This document shows positions 1 to 7,143 of a stretch of 64,000 nucleotides of DNA, in pieces. Source of the DNA: AC-43 sp963728855 (GTDB taxonomy: Bacteria > Actinomycetota > Actinomycetes > Mycobacteriales > Micromonosporaceae); contig CAVSLN010000012.1 of NCBI GenBank assembly GCA_963728855.1, forward strand, positions 186,001 to 250,000, given 5' to 3'. Within the stretch, counting starts at the first letter, position 1; each line of letters opens with the position of its first letter. The notes under the pieces are model-generated. The model ran no database searches, was not told where the DNA came from, and saw nothing but the letters and a program-made list of their open reading frames with translations. The translations under genes were made by a program, and so were the position numbers.

Positions 1-77
1 TCGCGGGGCTGCTGGCCGTCGCCGGTACCGCCGCGGTCCTGGTGGTCCGCCGCGCCCCCGCCCCGGCGGTGGTCTGA
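1..77 (+). CDS. C-terminal end of a membrane protein (partial)
   Basis: Only the last 24 codons are in the window, read from base 3. They encode a hydrophobic stretch rich in Ala, Val, Leu and Gly followed by two Arg and a Pro/Ala tail, as expected for a final membrane segment with a short cytoplasmic end. The TGA stop at 75-77 abuts the ATG of the next gene, so the two are probably co-transcribed and translationally coupled. The family cannot be named from this fragment. Confidence 0.55.
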   Translation, partial: AGLLAVAGTAAVLVVRRAPAPAVV

Positions 78-1691
78 ATGGCGGCCGTGCTGTTCCAACT
101 GGTGTTCCTGGTGGCGGCGCCGTTCTGGGCGCTGATGATCCTGGCGCCCACCTGGTCGTGGACCCGGCGCATCGCGGGCTCGCCGCTGGTCGTGCTCCCG
201 CCCGTCCTCGTGTACGCCATCCTCGTGCTCGCCCACCTCACCGTCGTCCTGCCGGCGGTGGCCCGCCCGACGCTCGACGGCGTGCGGGAACTGCTCGGCA
301 CCCCCGACGGCGCGGCCGCCGGCTGGGCCCACTTCATCGCCTTCGACCTGTTCGTCGGCCGGTGGATCTACCTCGACAGCCGGCGCGCCGGCCGCCACCC
401 GCTGCTGATGGCGCCGGTCCTGGTGCTCACCATCCTGCTCGGTCCGCTCGGCCTGCTGGTCTACCTCGCCATCCGGTTCACCGGCCCGGCTGGTGGTTCA
501 CTGAAGAACGCCGCCTTTCCGGTCCAGCCCAAGTGCTGGCCCGCGACGGGTACCGGGAGGAGAGCGCCGATGGGGCCGCTACAGGGGCTACGGGTCGTTG
601 AGCTGGCCGGGATCGGGCCGGCGCCGTTCGCGGGGATGGTGCTGGCCGATCTCGGCGCCGAGGTGGTCCGGGTGGACCGCGTCGGCGGCGACCGGCCCCT
701 TGCGCCGCACCGGATCCTGGACCGGGGGCGCCGCTCGGTCGCCCTTGACCTCAAGTCCGCGCGGGCGGTCGACGTGGTGCTGCGCCTGGCCGCCGGCGCC
801 GACGTGCTCATCGAGGGGTACCGGCCGGGTGTCGCCGAGCGGCTCGGCATCGGTCCGGCCGAGTGCCTGGCCCGCAACCCGGCGCTGGTGTACGCGCGGA
901 TGACCGGCTGGGGGCAGGACGGCCCGCTGGCCGCCGCGCCCGGGCACGACATCAACTACCTCGCGGTGTCCGGCGCGCTGGACGCGATCGGGCGGGCCGG
1001 CGGGCCGCCCGTACCGCCGGTGAACCTGCTCGGCGACTTCGCGGGCGGAGGGCTACCGCTGGTCGCCGGGATCCTGGCCGCCCTGTTCGAGCGGCAGCGC
1101 TCCGGCCTCGGGCAGGTCATCGACGCGGCCATCGTCGACGGGGTGGCCGGACTGCTCGGGATGCTGCTCGGCATGGCGGCGGCCGGGCAGTGGCGCCCCG
1201 AGCGGGGTACCAACCTGCTCGACTCCGGCGCTCCGTTCTATGACGTGTACGCGTGCGCGGACGGCCGGTACGTCGCGGTCGGCGCGCTGGAGGAGCGGTT
1301 CTACGCGGCTCTGCTGTCCGGCCTCGGGCTCGACCCGGACTCGGTACCCGACCGGGGTGACCCGGTGTCGTGGCCGCTGCTGCGGGCCAGGCTGGCGGAG
1401 CGGTTCGCGACCCGTACGCGGGACGAGTGGGCGGTCACGTTCGCCGGTACGGACGCCTGCGTCAGCCCGGTCCTCTCGGTCACCGAGGCGGCGGCGCGGC
1501 CGGGACAGCGCTCGTACGTGGTCCGGGACGGGCTGCTCCAGCCGGCTCCCGCGCCCCGGTTCTCCCGTACCGCGCCGGAGCTGCCCGAGCCGGCACCCGA
1601 GCCCGGTCGGCACACCCGGGACATCCTCGCCGGGTACGGGCTGACCGCCGCCGAGATCGACGCGCTGCTCGCCTCCGGCGCGGCCCGCTGA
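78..1691 (+). CDS. mcr: ABA4-like membrane domain fused in frame to alpha-methylacyl-CoA racemase
   Basis: One uninterrupted frame of 537 codons carries two unrelated parts. Residues 1-135 hold four hydrophobic segments and the pattern FDLFVGRWIYLD, typical of ABA4-like (DUF4281) membrane proteins. From Met165 the protein matches family III CoA-transferases, specifically alpha-methylacyl-CoA racemase: GHDINYLAVSG (catalytic His/Asp region), NLLGDFAGG (catalytic Asp), and the family's C-terminal APRFSRT. The racemase epimerises 2-methylacyl-CoA esters before beta-oxidation. Residues 136-164 look like non-coding spacer, and Met165 has its own ribosome site, so the native state may be two adjacent genes whose separating stop was lost by mutation or sequencing error. 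The racemase assignment is firm; the fusion is not. Confidence 0.85.
   Translation: MAAVLFQLVFLVAAPFWALMILAPTWSWTRRIAGSPLVVLPPVLVYAILVLAHLTVVLPAVARPTLDGVRELLGTPDGAAAGWAHFIAFDLFVGRWIYLDSRRAGRHPLLMAPVLVLTILLGPLGLLVYLAIRFTGPAGGSLKNAAFPVQPKCWPATGTGRRAPMGPLQGLRVVELAGIGPAPFAGMVLADLGAEVVRVDRVGGDRPLAPHRILDRGRRSVALDLKSARAVDVVLRLAAGADVLIEGYRPGVAERLGIGPAECLARNPALVYARMTGWGQDGPLAAAPGHDINYLAVSGALDAIGRAGGPPVPPVNLLGDFAGGGLPLVAGILAALFERQRSGLGQVIDAAIVDGVAGLLGMLLGMAAAGQWRPERGTNLLDSGAPFYDVYACADGRYVAVGALEERFYAALLSGLGLDPDSVPDRGDPVSWPLLRARLAERFATRTRDEWAVTFAGTDACVSPVLSVTEAAARPGQRSYVVRDGLLQPAPAPRFSRTAPELPEPAPEPGRHTRDILAGYGLTAAEIDALLASGAAR
555..572 (+). promoter_or_regulatory. Internal ribosome binding site and start for the racemase
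   Basis: GGGAGGAG at 555-562 lies 7 nt before ATG 570-572, in the frame of the surrounding open reading frame. The protein from this ATG begins exactly where racemase homology begins, so it is the likely true start of a separate racemase gene. Confidence 0.65.
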
Positions 1692-1753
1692 GGCACGCGG
1701 TTCCGCGCTGGTCAATCGACTCGTCGCCCGATCTGGGCTCTGCCAAGTAAAGC

Positions 1754-1759
1754 TAGGAT
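1754..1759 (+). promoter_or_regulatory. Possible -10 box TAGGAT
   Basis: TAGGAT fits the actinobacterial housekeeping -10 element and lies 64 nt upstream of the micropeptide ATG. No convincing -35 hexamer was found 17-19 nt upstream, so this is a weak call. Confidence 0.3.
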
Positions 1760-1823
1760 GTCCGGAACGCGACGGGACGGCTAACAGGCGGTTGCTGTCG
1801 CGGCGGGAGGAGGGAGGGTGACC

Positions 1824-1874
1824 ATGGCGAAGAAGTCCAAGAAGGACAAGAAGAAGAACAAGAAGAAGAAGTGA
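1824..1874 (+). CDS. Lysine-only micropeptide, 16 aa
   Basis: ATG 1824 opens a 16-codon frame ending at TGA 1872-1874 that reads MAKKSKKDKKKNKKKK. Eleven of 16 residues are lysine, all coded AAG, with no hydrophobic residue after Met-Ala. A purine-rich GGAGGAGGGAGGG at 1806-1818 supplies a strong ribosome site, and an in-frame GTG at 1818 could add two residues. A stable hairpin starts 6 nt after the stop, so this looks like a complete transcription unit. The net charge would suit binding to RNA, ribosomes, DNA or polyphosphate, but function is unknown. An A-rich purine run arising by chance is the alternative; the ribosome site and terminator argue against it. Confidence 0.6.
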   Translation: MAKKSKKDKKKNKKKK

Positions 1875-1880
1875 CCTGAG

Positions 1881-1914
1881 GCCGCCCCGTCCGGTACCCG
1901 CCGGACCGGGCGGC
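1881..1914 (+). terminator. Hairpin terminator after the micropeptide
   Basis: GCCGCCCCGTCCGG at 1881-1894 and CCGGACCGGGCGGC at 1901-1914 form a 14-bp stem with one mismatch and a 6-nt loop. There is no U-tract, which is usual for high-GC actinobacteria. Confidence 0.65.
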
Positions 1915-1993
1915 TACCCGGCCGGCGGGTGACCCGCCCGACGTGCCGCGGTAAGGGGAAAACCGGTTTCCGGCCGGTACCGCGGCTGTCAGG

Positions 1994-2752
1994 ATGGGTA
2001 GCGTGTCGTCTGCTGCCCTCCGCGCCCGCGGACTCGTCAAGGAGTACCGGAGGGGACGGGCGGTCGACGGCGTCGACCTGACCGTCGGGCCCGGCGAACG
2101 GGTCGCCCTGCTCGGTCCCAACGGTGCCGGTAAGACCACCACCCTGCTGATGTGCCTCGGCGCGGTGACGCCCGACGCCGGTACCGTCGAGATCCTCGGC
2201 CACCGGCTGCCCCGCGAGCGCAGCCCCGCGATGGCCCGGGTCGGCTTCGGCGCCGGGTACCTGCCGCTGCCCGACCGGATGCGGGTCCTCGAGTACCTGC
2301 GCATGTTCGGCCGGCTGGCCGGGTTACGCCGGCCCGACGCGGCCGCCCGGGAGGCGCTGGAGCGCTTCGGCATCCCGCACCTGGCCGCCGCGATGGGCAC
2401 CGAGATGTCCAGCGGGCAGAAGACGCTCGTCGGCATCGCCAAGGCGGTCCTGCACCGGCCGGCGCTGCTGGTGCTCGACGAGCCGACCGCCTCGCTGGAT
2501 CCGGACGTGGCGCTGCGGGTCCGTACGGGCCTGCGCGAGATCAGTGCCGAACAGGGCACCGCGCTGCTGGTGACGAGCCACAACATGGTCGAGGTGGGGC
2601 GCCTGTGCGAGCGGGTGGTGTTCCTGTCCGCGGGCCGGGTGGTCGCCGACGGTACGGCCGCCGAGATCGCCGAACGGTTCGGTCGCAGCGACCTGGAAGA
2701 CGTTTTCCTGCACCTGGCCCAGCTGCGCGACCGGCAGGGGGTGACGACATGA
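1994..2752 (+). CDS. ABC transporter ATP-binding protein (ABC-2 type exporter)
   Basis: A 252-aa nucleotide-binding subunit that powers the permease encoded directly downstream. Visible motifs: Walker A GPNGAGKTT near residue 45, signature-like MSSGQKTLVGIAKAV near 140, Walker B ALLVLDEPTASLD near 160 and the switch His in LLVTSHNM. The signature reads SSGQK in place of LSGGQ, as in several drug- or polysaccharide-export ATPases. The start is ATG 1994; GTG 2003 is possible. The stop overlaps the permease start by 4 nt (ATGA), so the two are translationally coupled. Substrate is not predictable; multidrug, polysaccharide or lipid export are typical of the family. Confidence 0.9.
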   Translation: MGSVSSAALRARGLVKEYRRGRAVDGVDLTVGPGERVALLGPNGAGKTTTLLMCLGAVTPDAGTVEILGHRLPRERSPAMARVGFGAGYLPLPDRMRVLEYLRMFGRLAGLRRPDAAAREALERFGIPHLAAAMGTEMSSGQKTLVGIAKAVLHRPALLVLDEPTASLDPDVALRVRTGLREISAEQGTALLVTSHNMVEVGRLCERVVFLSAGRVVADGTAAEIAERFGRSDLEDVFLHLAQLRDRQGVTT

Positions 2753-3564
2753 CGGACACATACCAAGGCGCGGCGGCGTCGTTCTGGCGGGTGATGGCGA
2801 TCGCCCGCCGGCACGCGTACGTGCTCCAGCGCAGCCCGCACCGTGCCTTCGACGTGGTGGTCTGGCCGGCGGTCGACGTGGTGCTGTTCGGCACCATCGG
2901 CATCTTCGCGGCCAGCCGGGCCGGTGCCGGCGGACAGGTCGCGCTCTACCTGCTCGTCGGCGTGGTGCTCTGGCACGTCGTCTACCAGGCGCAGATCTCG
3001 CTGGCCACCGGCTTCCTGGAGGAGACGTGGTCGCGCAGCGTGCTGAGCCTCATGGTGACGCCGATGCGGGAGTGGGAGTACGTCGCCGGAGTCGCCCTGT
3101 TCGGCCTCGTCAAGCTGGTCCTCGGCGTCGGTGCGGTGGCGCTGATCGCCTGGCTGGCGTACGCGTTCAGCATCACGAGCCTGGGCTTCGGGCTGCTCCC
3201 CGTGGCCGCCCTGCTGCTCGCGGTCGGCTGGGCGATCGCGCTGTTCGTGATCGGGCTGGTGCTGCGGTTCGGCAGCGGTGCCGAGGCGCTGGCCTGGGGC
3301 ATCCTGTTCGCGGTGATGCCGCTGTCGGGGACCTTCTACCCGGTGAGCGCGCTGCCGGGCGTACTGCGCCCGATCGGCGAGGTGCTGCCGACGACCCACG
3401 CGTTCGCGGCCGGCCGGGCGTTCGCGCTCGGGCAGCCGATGCCGTGGCACGAGCTGGGCCTGGCCACCGCCGGTACGATCGGGCTGCTGCTGCTGAGCCT
3501 GGCGTACCTCGGCTGGATGCTGCGCACCTTCCGCGCCCGGGGCTTCGTCACCCGCTACTCGTGA
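2749..3564 (+). CDS. ABC-2 type transporter permease
   Basis: A 271-aa integral membrane protein, the channel-forming partner of the preceding ATPase. About six hydrophobic segments follow a short cytoplasmic N-terminus. The segment MPLSGTFYPVSALPGVLRPI near residue 190 is the characteristic ABC-2 signature that precedes the last membrane helices, and an amphipathic N-terminal helix (VLQRSPHRAFDVVVWP) is also typical. ATG 2749 overlaps the ATPase stop. It ends 4 nt from the stop of the convergent diguanylate cyclase gene, with no obvious terminator between them. Confidence 0.9.
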   Translation: MTDTYQGAAASFWRVMAIARRHAYVLQRSPHRAFDVVVWPAVDVVLFGTIGIFAASRAGAGGQVALYLLVGVVLWHVVYQAQISLATGFLEETWSRSVLSLMVTPMREWEYVAGVALFGLVKLVLGVGAVALIAWLAYAFSITSLGFGLLPVAALLLAVGWAIALFVIGLVLRFGSGAEALAWGILFAVMPLSGTFYPVSALPGVLRPIGEVLPTTHAFAAGRAFALGQPMPWHELGLATAGTIGLLLLSLAYLGWMLRTFRARGFVTRYS

Positions 3565-3568
3565 CCGC

Positions 3569-4996
3569 TCACCTCGCCACCAGTCGCACCTCGGGGATCT
3601 CCGGGCGTTGGCCCTTGGCGACGTACATCGCGCGGTCGGCCCGGGCGATCAGCTCCTCGGCGGCGTCGACGTCGCCGAGCCCGACGGCCAGCCCGATGCT
3701 CGCGCCGATCACCACCGACTCCCGGCCCAGGTCGAGCGGGCGGGCGAGGGCGTCGGCGATGCGCGTGCACACCTCCTCCACGTCGGCCAGCGTGGCGTCC
3801 CGGAACAGGACCAGGAACTCGTCCCCGCCGAACCGGCTGACCAGGTCGGTCTCCCGTACGCAGCGGCGCAGCCGCCGGGCGACCTCCACCAGGAGCCGGT
3901 CCCCGGCCAGGTGACCCAGCCGGTCGTTGACGGCCTTGAACCCGTCCAGGTCGCAGAGGAGCACGACGCAGCTCACCCGCCGGGTCAGCTCCGCTGCCAG
4001 GCGCGCGGCGAACTCCCGCCGGTTGGCCAGGCCGGTCAGCGGGTCGTGGGTCGCCTCATGCAGCAGCGCCCGCTCGGCGCGGGCGCGCTCGGCGGACAGC
4101 CGGCCGATCCGCACCATCACAAGCGGCGTCAGCGCAGCGCCGCCGGCCGCGAGCAGCAGCCCGTCGACCGGCGCGCCGAGCAGTGCCCGGCCGCCGCCCA
4201 CGACCGGTACGGCGGCCAGCGCCACCCCGAGGAAGGCCAGCCGGCCGGGGCTCAGCGTGTCGTCGCGCGGCATCGGGTCGGGTCGGGCCAGCCGGCGGGC
4301 CGAGGGGTCCAGGCCGAAGAGCCCGAGGGCGGTGTACGCGGCCATGAACATCATCTGGGTCACCGGGCCGGCCCACGGTCCGGACAGCAGGACGCCGAGC
4401 ACGATACCGGCGAGCCCCAGGCCGAGGGCGGCGGTGAGGAGCCAGAGCGCCGGTACGGATGGCCGGCCGGCCTGCGCCAGCCGCACCAGCGCGCCAAGCA
4501 CCCCACTGAGCACGAACACGGTGACGAAGAGCGAGAACCGGACGACGGCAGCGCTGGTCAGGTGCGGCAGCAGCAGCGTGTCCCAGAGCAGCCCGCCGGC
4601 CGCCATCGCGACGATCGCCGTGTCGATCAGCCCGCCGATGTCGTTGCTGCCCCGGCGTACCACCAGGGCCAGCGCGGCCACGAGAGTCAGTGCGTGACCG
4701 AGCGCGAACAGCACCTGCGCGGTAGCCGACCAGCCGGGCAGGTACCGGCCGACGTTCCCGGTGTTCAGGATCGCCAGCGCGGCCAGGAGCAGCCACCACG
4801 CCCGGCGGTCCGCCGGCGCGATCTGCCGCAGGCCGTAGCCGACCGCCGGGACCGCCGCCCAGGCGACGACCAGGCAGTCCGCGGGGCGTACCGAGCCGGG
4901 CAGCAGCGGGTACGCGACGATCAAGAAGATCGACACGATGAAGTACGCGCGCGGCCACCTTCCGTACACGAGCCAGAGCTTATGCGGGCGGCGCAC
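3569..4996 (-). CDS. Membrane diguanylate cyclase (GGDEF)
   Basis: 475 aa. The first 290 residues contain about eight to nine hydrophobic segments with very short loops, a membrane sensor of unknown ligand. A short coiled linker (GRLSAERARAERALLHEATHDP) leads to a C-terminal GGDEF domain with DPLTGLANRREF, LCDLDGFKAVNDRLGH and the intact active-site RFGGDEF, so it should make cyclic di-GMP from GTP at the inner face of the membrane. No I-site RxxD is obvious five residues before GGDEF (the sequence there is RETDLVSRF, where RETD is close to it). It is one of three GGDEF genes in the window. Transcribed alone, it converges on the ABC permease. Confidence 0.9.
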   Translation of the reverse strand: MRRPHKLWLVYGRWPRAYFIVSIFLIVAYPLLPGSVRPADCLVVAWAAVPAVGYGLRQIAPADRRAWWLLLAALAILNTGNVGRYLPGWSATAQVLFALGHALTLVAALALVVRRGSNDIGGLIDTAIVAMAAGGLLWDTLLLPHLTSAAVVRFSLFVTVFVLSGVLGALVRLAQAGRPSVPALWLLTAALGLGLAGIVLGVLLSGPWAGPVTQMMFMAAYTALGLFGLDPSARRLARPDPMPRDDTLSPGRLAFLGVALAAVPVVGGGRALLGAPVDGLLLAAGGAALTPLVMVRIGRLSAERARAERALLHEATHDPLTGLANRREFAARLAAELTRRVSCVVLLCDLDGFKAVNDRLGHLAGDRLLVEVARRLRRCVRETDLVSRFGGDEFLVLFRDATLADVEEVCTRIADALARPLDLGRESVVIGASIGLAVGLGDVDAAEELIARADRAMYVAKGQRPEIPEVRLVAR

Positions 4997-5114
4997 CAGG
5001 GTAACCGATCCGTCACGCTAGTTTCGTCTACCCGAATGGTCACGGATCGCGTGGATCACCAGCTCGGCGGCGGGACTGGTGAGCGTCCTGCTCGCGCTCC
5101 GGCCGCTCAGGGCC

Positions 5115-5852
5115 TCAGCAGCACCTTGACGCGGGCCCGACCGCGGTCGGGCCCGCGTGGACACGGCGGGTCGGGCCCAGTGCTAGCGGCAGGCGGGTGA
5201 GGGTCTCGGGCTCGGTACGGCGCTGACCGTCGGGGTGGGGCCGTACGACGGGGCGCCGCCGGAGGGCTCGTGCGTGACCCTCGGCGAGGGGACCGCGGTC
5301 GGCGAGTCGGCCGGCGCCGCGGGCGTCGCCTCCTGCGTGTTCGGCGAAGGGCTGGCTATTGCCGGTGGCTCGGCGGGCGTTGCCTCCTGCGTGTTCGGCG
5401 AAGGGCTGGCCGTTGCCGCTCGTTCGGATGGCATCGCCTCCGGCCTGTTCGGCGACGGGACCACCGTTGGCGGGGCGGGCGGCTGCCGGCAGTCCGTGCC
5501 TCCACCGCCACCCGTGTTCTGGGAAGCGGTGGCGAACGGTACGGCAGAGTCTTGTCAGCCGCACCCCGCAGGCGCTCGGGTCGGCGTACCCGACGTCCGG
5601 CGGCTGGCGCACGGCCACCTCGCGATGCCGGTGCCACCAGCTGACCTGCTCCCGGTACAGGACGGTACGCACGTACCCCTCCGGGTCCTCCTGGCGCACG
5701 TGCGCCCACCGGGACGCGGTCTTCATCAACGCCGTCTGCAACAGGTCCTCGGCGGCGTGCTGGTCCCCGGTGAGCAGGTACGCCAGCCGGATCAGGACCG
5801 GCGTACGGGCCGCCACGAACTCACTGAAGCGGGCCTTCGCCTCATCGTTCAT
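5115..5852 (-). CDS. SigE-family sigma factor, region 2 only (probable remnant)
   Basis: Residues 1-95 from ATG 5852 are a good SigE-family region 2: FVAARTPVLIRLAYLLTGD, AAEDLLQTALMKTASRWAHV and EGYVRTVLYREQVSWWHR. The ribosome site GAGGAGG lies about 6 nt upstream; the in-frame GTG 5858 overlaps it and is less likely. After about residue 105 the protein becomes Arg/Pro/His-rich nonsense with no region 4, so it could not bind a -35 element. In another frame of the same strand (about 5540 to the stop at 5183) there is a natural Ser/Pro/Thr-rich sequence with 18-residue repeats, and a terminator-like hairpin at 5129-5158 lies after that stop yet inside this frame. I infer a deletion plus frameshift joining a sigma N-terminus to the tail of a neighbouring exported protein. 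Confidence 0.6.
   Translation of the reverse strand: MNDEAKARFSEFVAARTPVLIRLAYLLTGDQHAAEDLLQTALMKTASRWAHVRQEDPEGYVRTVLYREQVSWWHRHREVAVRQPPDVGYADPSACGVRLTRLCRTVRHRFPEHGWRWRHGLPAAARPANGGPVAEQAGGDAIRTSGNGQPFAEHAGGNARRATGNSQPFAEHAGGDARGAGRLADRGPLAEGHARALRRRPVVRPHPDGQRRTEPETLTRLPLALGPTRRVHAGPTAVGPASRCC
5129..5158 (-). terminator. 30-bp perfect palindrome, probable terminator
   Basis: The sequence is perfectly self-complementary: ACGCGGGCCCGACCG at 5129-5143 is followed directly by its reverse complement. Transcribed leftward, it would fold just after the stop at 5183 of the Pro/Ser-rich frame. It could also be a symmetric protein-binding site. Confidence 0.6.
5274..5489 (-). repeat. 54-bp tandem repeat, four degenerate copies
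   Basis: Units begin at about 5274, 5328, 5382 and 5436, spaced exactly 54 bp apart. The central two are nearly identical over their first half (GCCTCCTGCGTGTTCGGCGA on the plus strand); the outer two have diverged. In the leftward frame ending at 5183 each unit encodes 18 residues of the type ASPSPNTQEATPAEPPAI, a low-complexity wall-linker sequence. Period divisible by three and retained coding sense mean this frame was once translated. Confidence 0.75.
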
Positions 5853-6137
5853 CCGCACCTCCTCACCACTACAGACGCGCGCCCGCCCGTCGAGCTATCC
5901 ACCAGGCTTCGCCGAGTGATGGTGAGGGGAGGTTGGTTGGCGACAGGGCACTCGGCCGGTCGGCTGGCGGGCTCGGCGTGAACCCGTAGGACACCTGACT
6001 CGTAGGGACGGGGTGGCTGCGCTGCGGCCGACCGTTCCGCGGGTAGGAAAGCCTCTCAACGAATATTGATTCTGGTGACTTGATTCGGTTAGCTGGGTGA
6101 GCTATTTCTCCGGTTCCGCGACCGATAGGGAGTGATG

Positions 6138-6953
6138 ATGGTACGACGCCGGATACGGGCGGCCTTGGTCGTCGTCGTGACGGCGGCCGCCGTCGGCGGC
6201 GGGATCGCCGTGGCTCAGCAGAGCCAGGCGCAGGTCGCCGCGCAGCAGGCGCCCGGGGTGGTGTGGGCCGGTGACACCGGCCTGGGTACGCGGGCCTTCG
6301 ACGGGATCGAGCAGTCGCCCGGGAAGATCACCGTCGCGAATGACCCGCAGGGCAAATACGGCTCCTCGTTCCGCTACGAGACGTGGCAGAACGCGGACGG
6401 CACCAAGGCCCGGTGCGAGAGCCGGGGCCTGCGTACCCCGGACGGCAAGGTGTTCTCCCTCGACAACTCGCGCGCCGGCCAGACGTTCTACCTCGGCTGG
6501 CGGGCGCTGTGGGACCCGATGCCCATCAAGAAGAACGCGTGGATCTCGCTGTTCCAGCTGCACGTGTCGGGTGCCGGGCCCGGCGCCGGACCGTTCGTCC
6601 TGCGTACCCTCGGCGACGGCCAGCTGCACTTCCAGCTCACCTCGCCGAACGGGGACAGCAGGCACATCTGGAACGCCCCGCTGTCGCTGGGCAAGTGGAA
6701 CAGCTTCGTGATCGGGTTCAAGCTGTCCCGTACCGCCTCCGGCTCGGGCGCCGGCTGGGTGTCGTTCTGGTACAACGGCGTGCAGCAGACGTTCACCGAT
6801 GGGTCGAAGCAGGTCAATACCGCGACGCTGTTGGGTACCCATGTCAACGTGAAGTGGGGCATCTACCGGTCCGGCGCCAACGACACCGGCCACGCGGTCG
6901 CCTGGCTCAACCACGCCCAGCTCGGTACCTCGTACGCGGCCATCGCCCCGTAG
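6138..6953 (+). CDS. Secreted polysaccharide lyase-like protein
   Basis: About 271 aa with an N-terminal signal peptide (RRRIRAALVVVVTAAAVGGG, then an Ala/Gln-rich cleavage region). The mature part resembles the heparin lyase I/alginate lyase beta-jelly-roll family (PF14099 type): FEGIEQ-like opening, KYGSSFRYET, a run ending FYLGWRALWDP, SLFQLH, WNSFVIGFK and GWVSFWYNG. Such enzymes cleave uronate-containing polysaccharides outside the cell. I chose ATG 6138 because AGGGAG at 6127-6132 is correctly spaced for it; an upstream GTG 6132 overlaps that site. The gene is monocistronic and ends in a strong hairpin. Substrate is not predictable. Confidence 0.75.
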   Translation: MVRRRIRAALVVVVTAAAVGGGIAVAQQSQAQVAAQQAPGVVWAGDTGLGTRAFDGIEQSPGKITVANDPQGKYGSSFRYETWQNADGTKARCESRGLRTPDGKVFSLDNSRAGQTFYLGWRALWDPMPIKKNAWISLFQLHVSGAGPGAGPFVLRTLGDGQLHFQLTSPNGDSRHIWNAPLSLGKWNSFVIGFKLSRTASGSGAGWVSFWYNGVQQTFTDGSKQVNTATLLGTHVNVKWGIYRSGANDTGHAVAWLNHAQLGTSYAAIAP

Positions 6954-6970
6954 CGGAAGCCGCACACCGC

Positions 6971-7002
6971 CGGCCCGCGCCCACCATCCGGGGCGCGGGC
7001 CG
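6971..7002 (+). terminator. Hairpin terminator after the lyase gene
   Basis: CGGCCCGCGCCC and GGGCGCGGGCCG form a perfect 12-bp stem around an 8-nt loop, starting 17 nt after the lyase stop codon. Confidence 0.8.
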
Positions 7003-7037
7003 CGCGCCCTCCGGAAAGGTTGCCCGCCATTCGGCTA

Positions 7038-7057
7038 TTTGTCGGACAGTCGACAAA
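7038..7057. promoter_or_regulatory. Inverted repeat upstream of the esterase, possible operator
   Basis: TTTGTCG, six bases, then CGACAAA: 7-bp perfect arms about 87 nt before the esterase start. Length and spacing suit a dimeric repressor, but no regulator gene lies beside it. Confidence 0.35.
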
Positions 7058-7143
7058 GGTCACGCAATATCCTGATGGGGGACCCGGGGCTTGACATCGC
7101 ATGCCTACCATGCCAGCAGGAGAGCTGGGAGGGTGGGGCACGG

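Noticed and set aside
7091..7110. TTGACA with TACCAT as a promoter for the esterase
   Set aside because: Spacing between the two boxes is only 8 nt, far short of the 16-19 nt needed.
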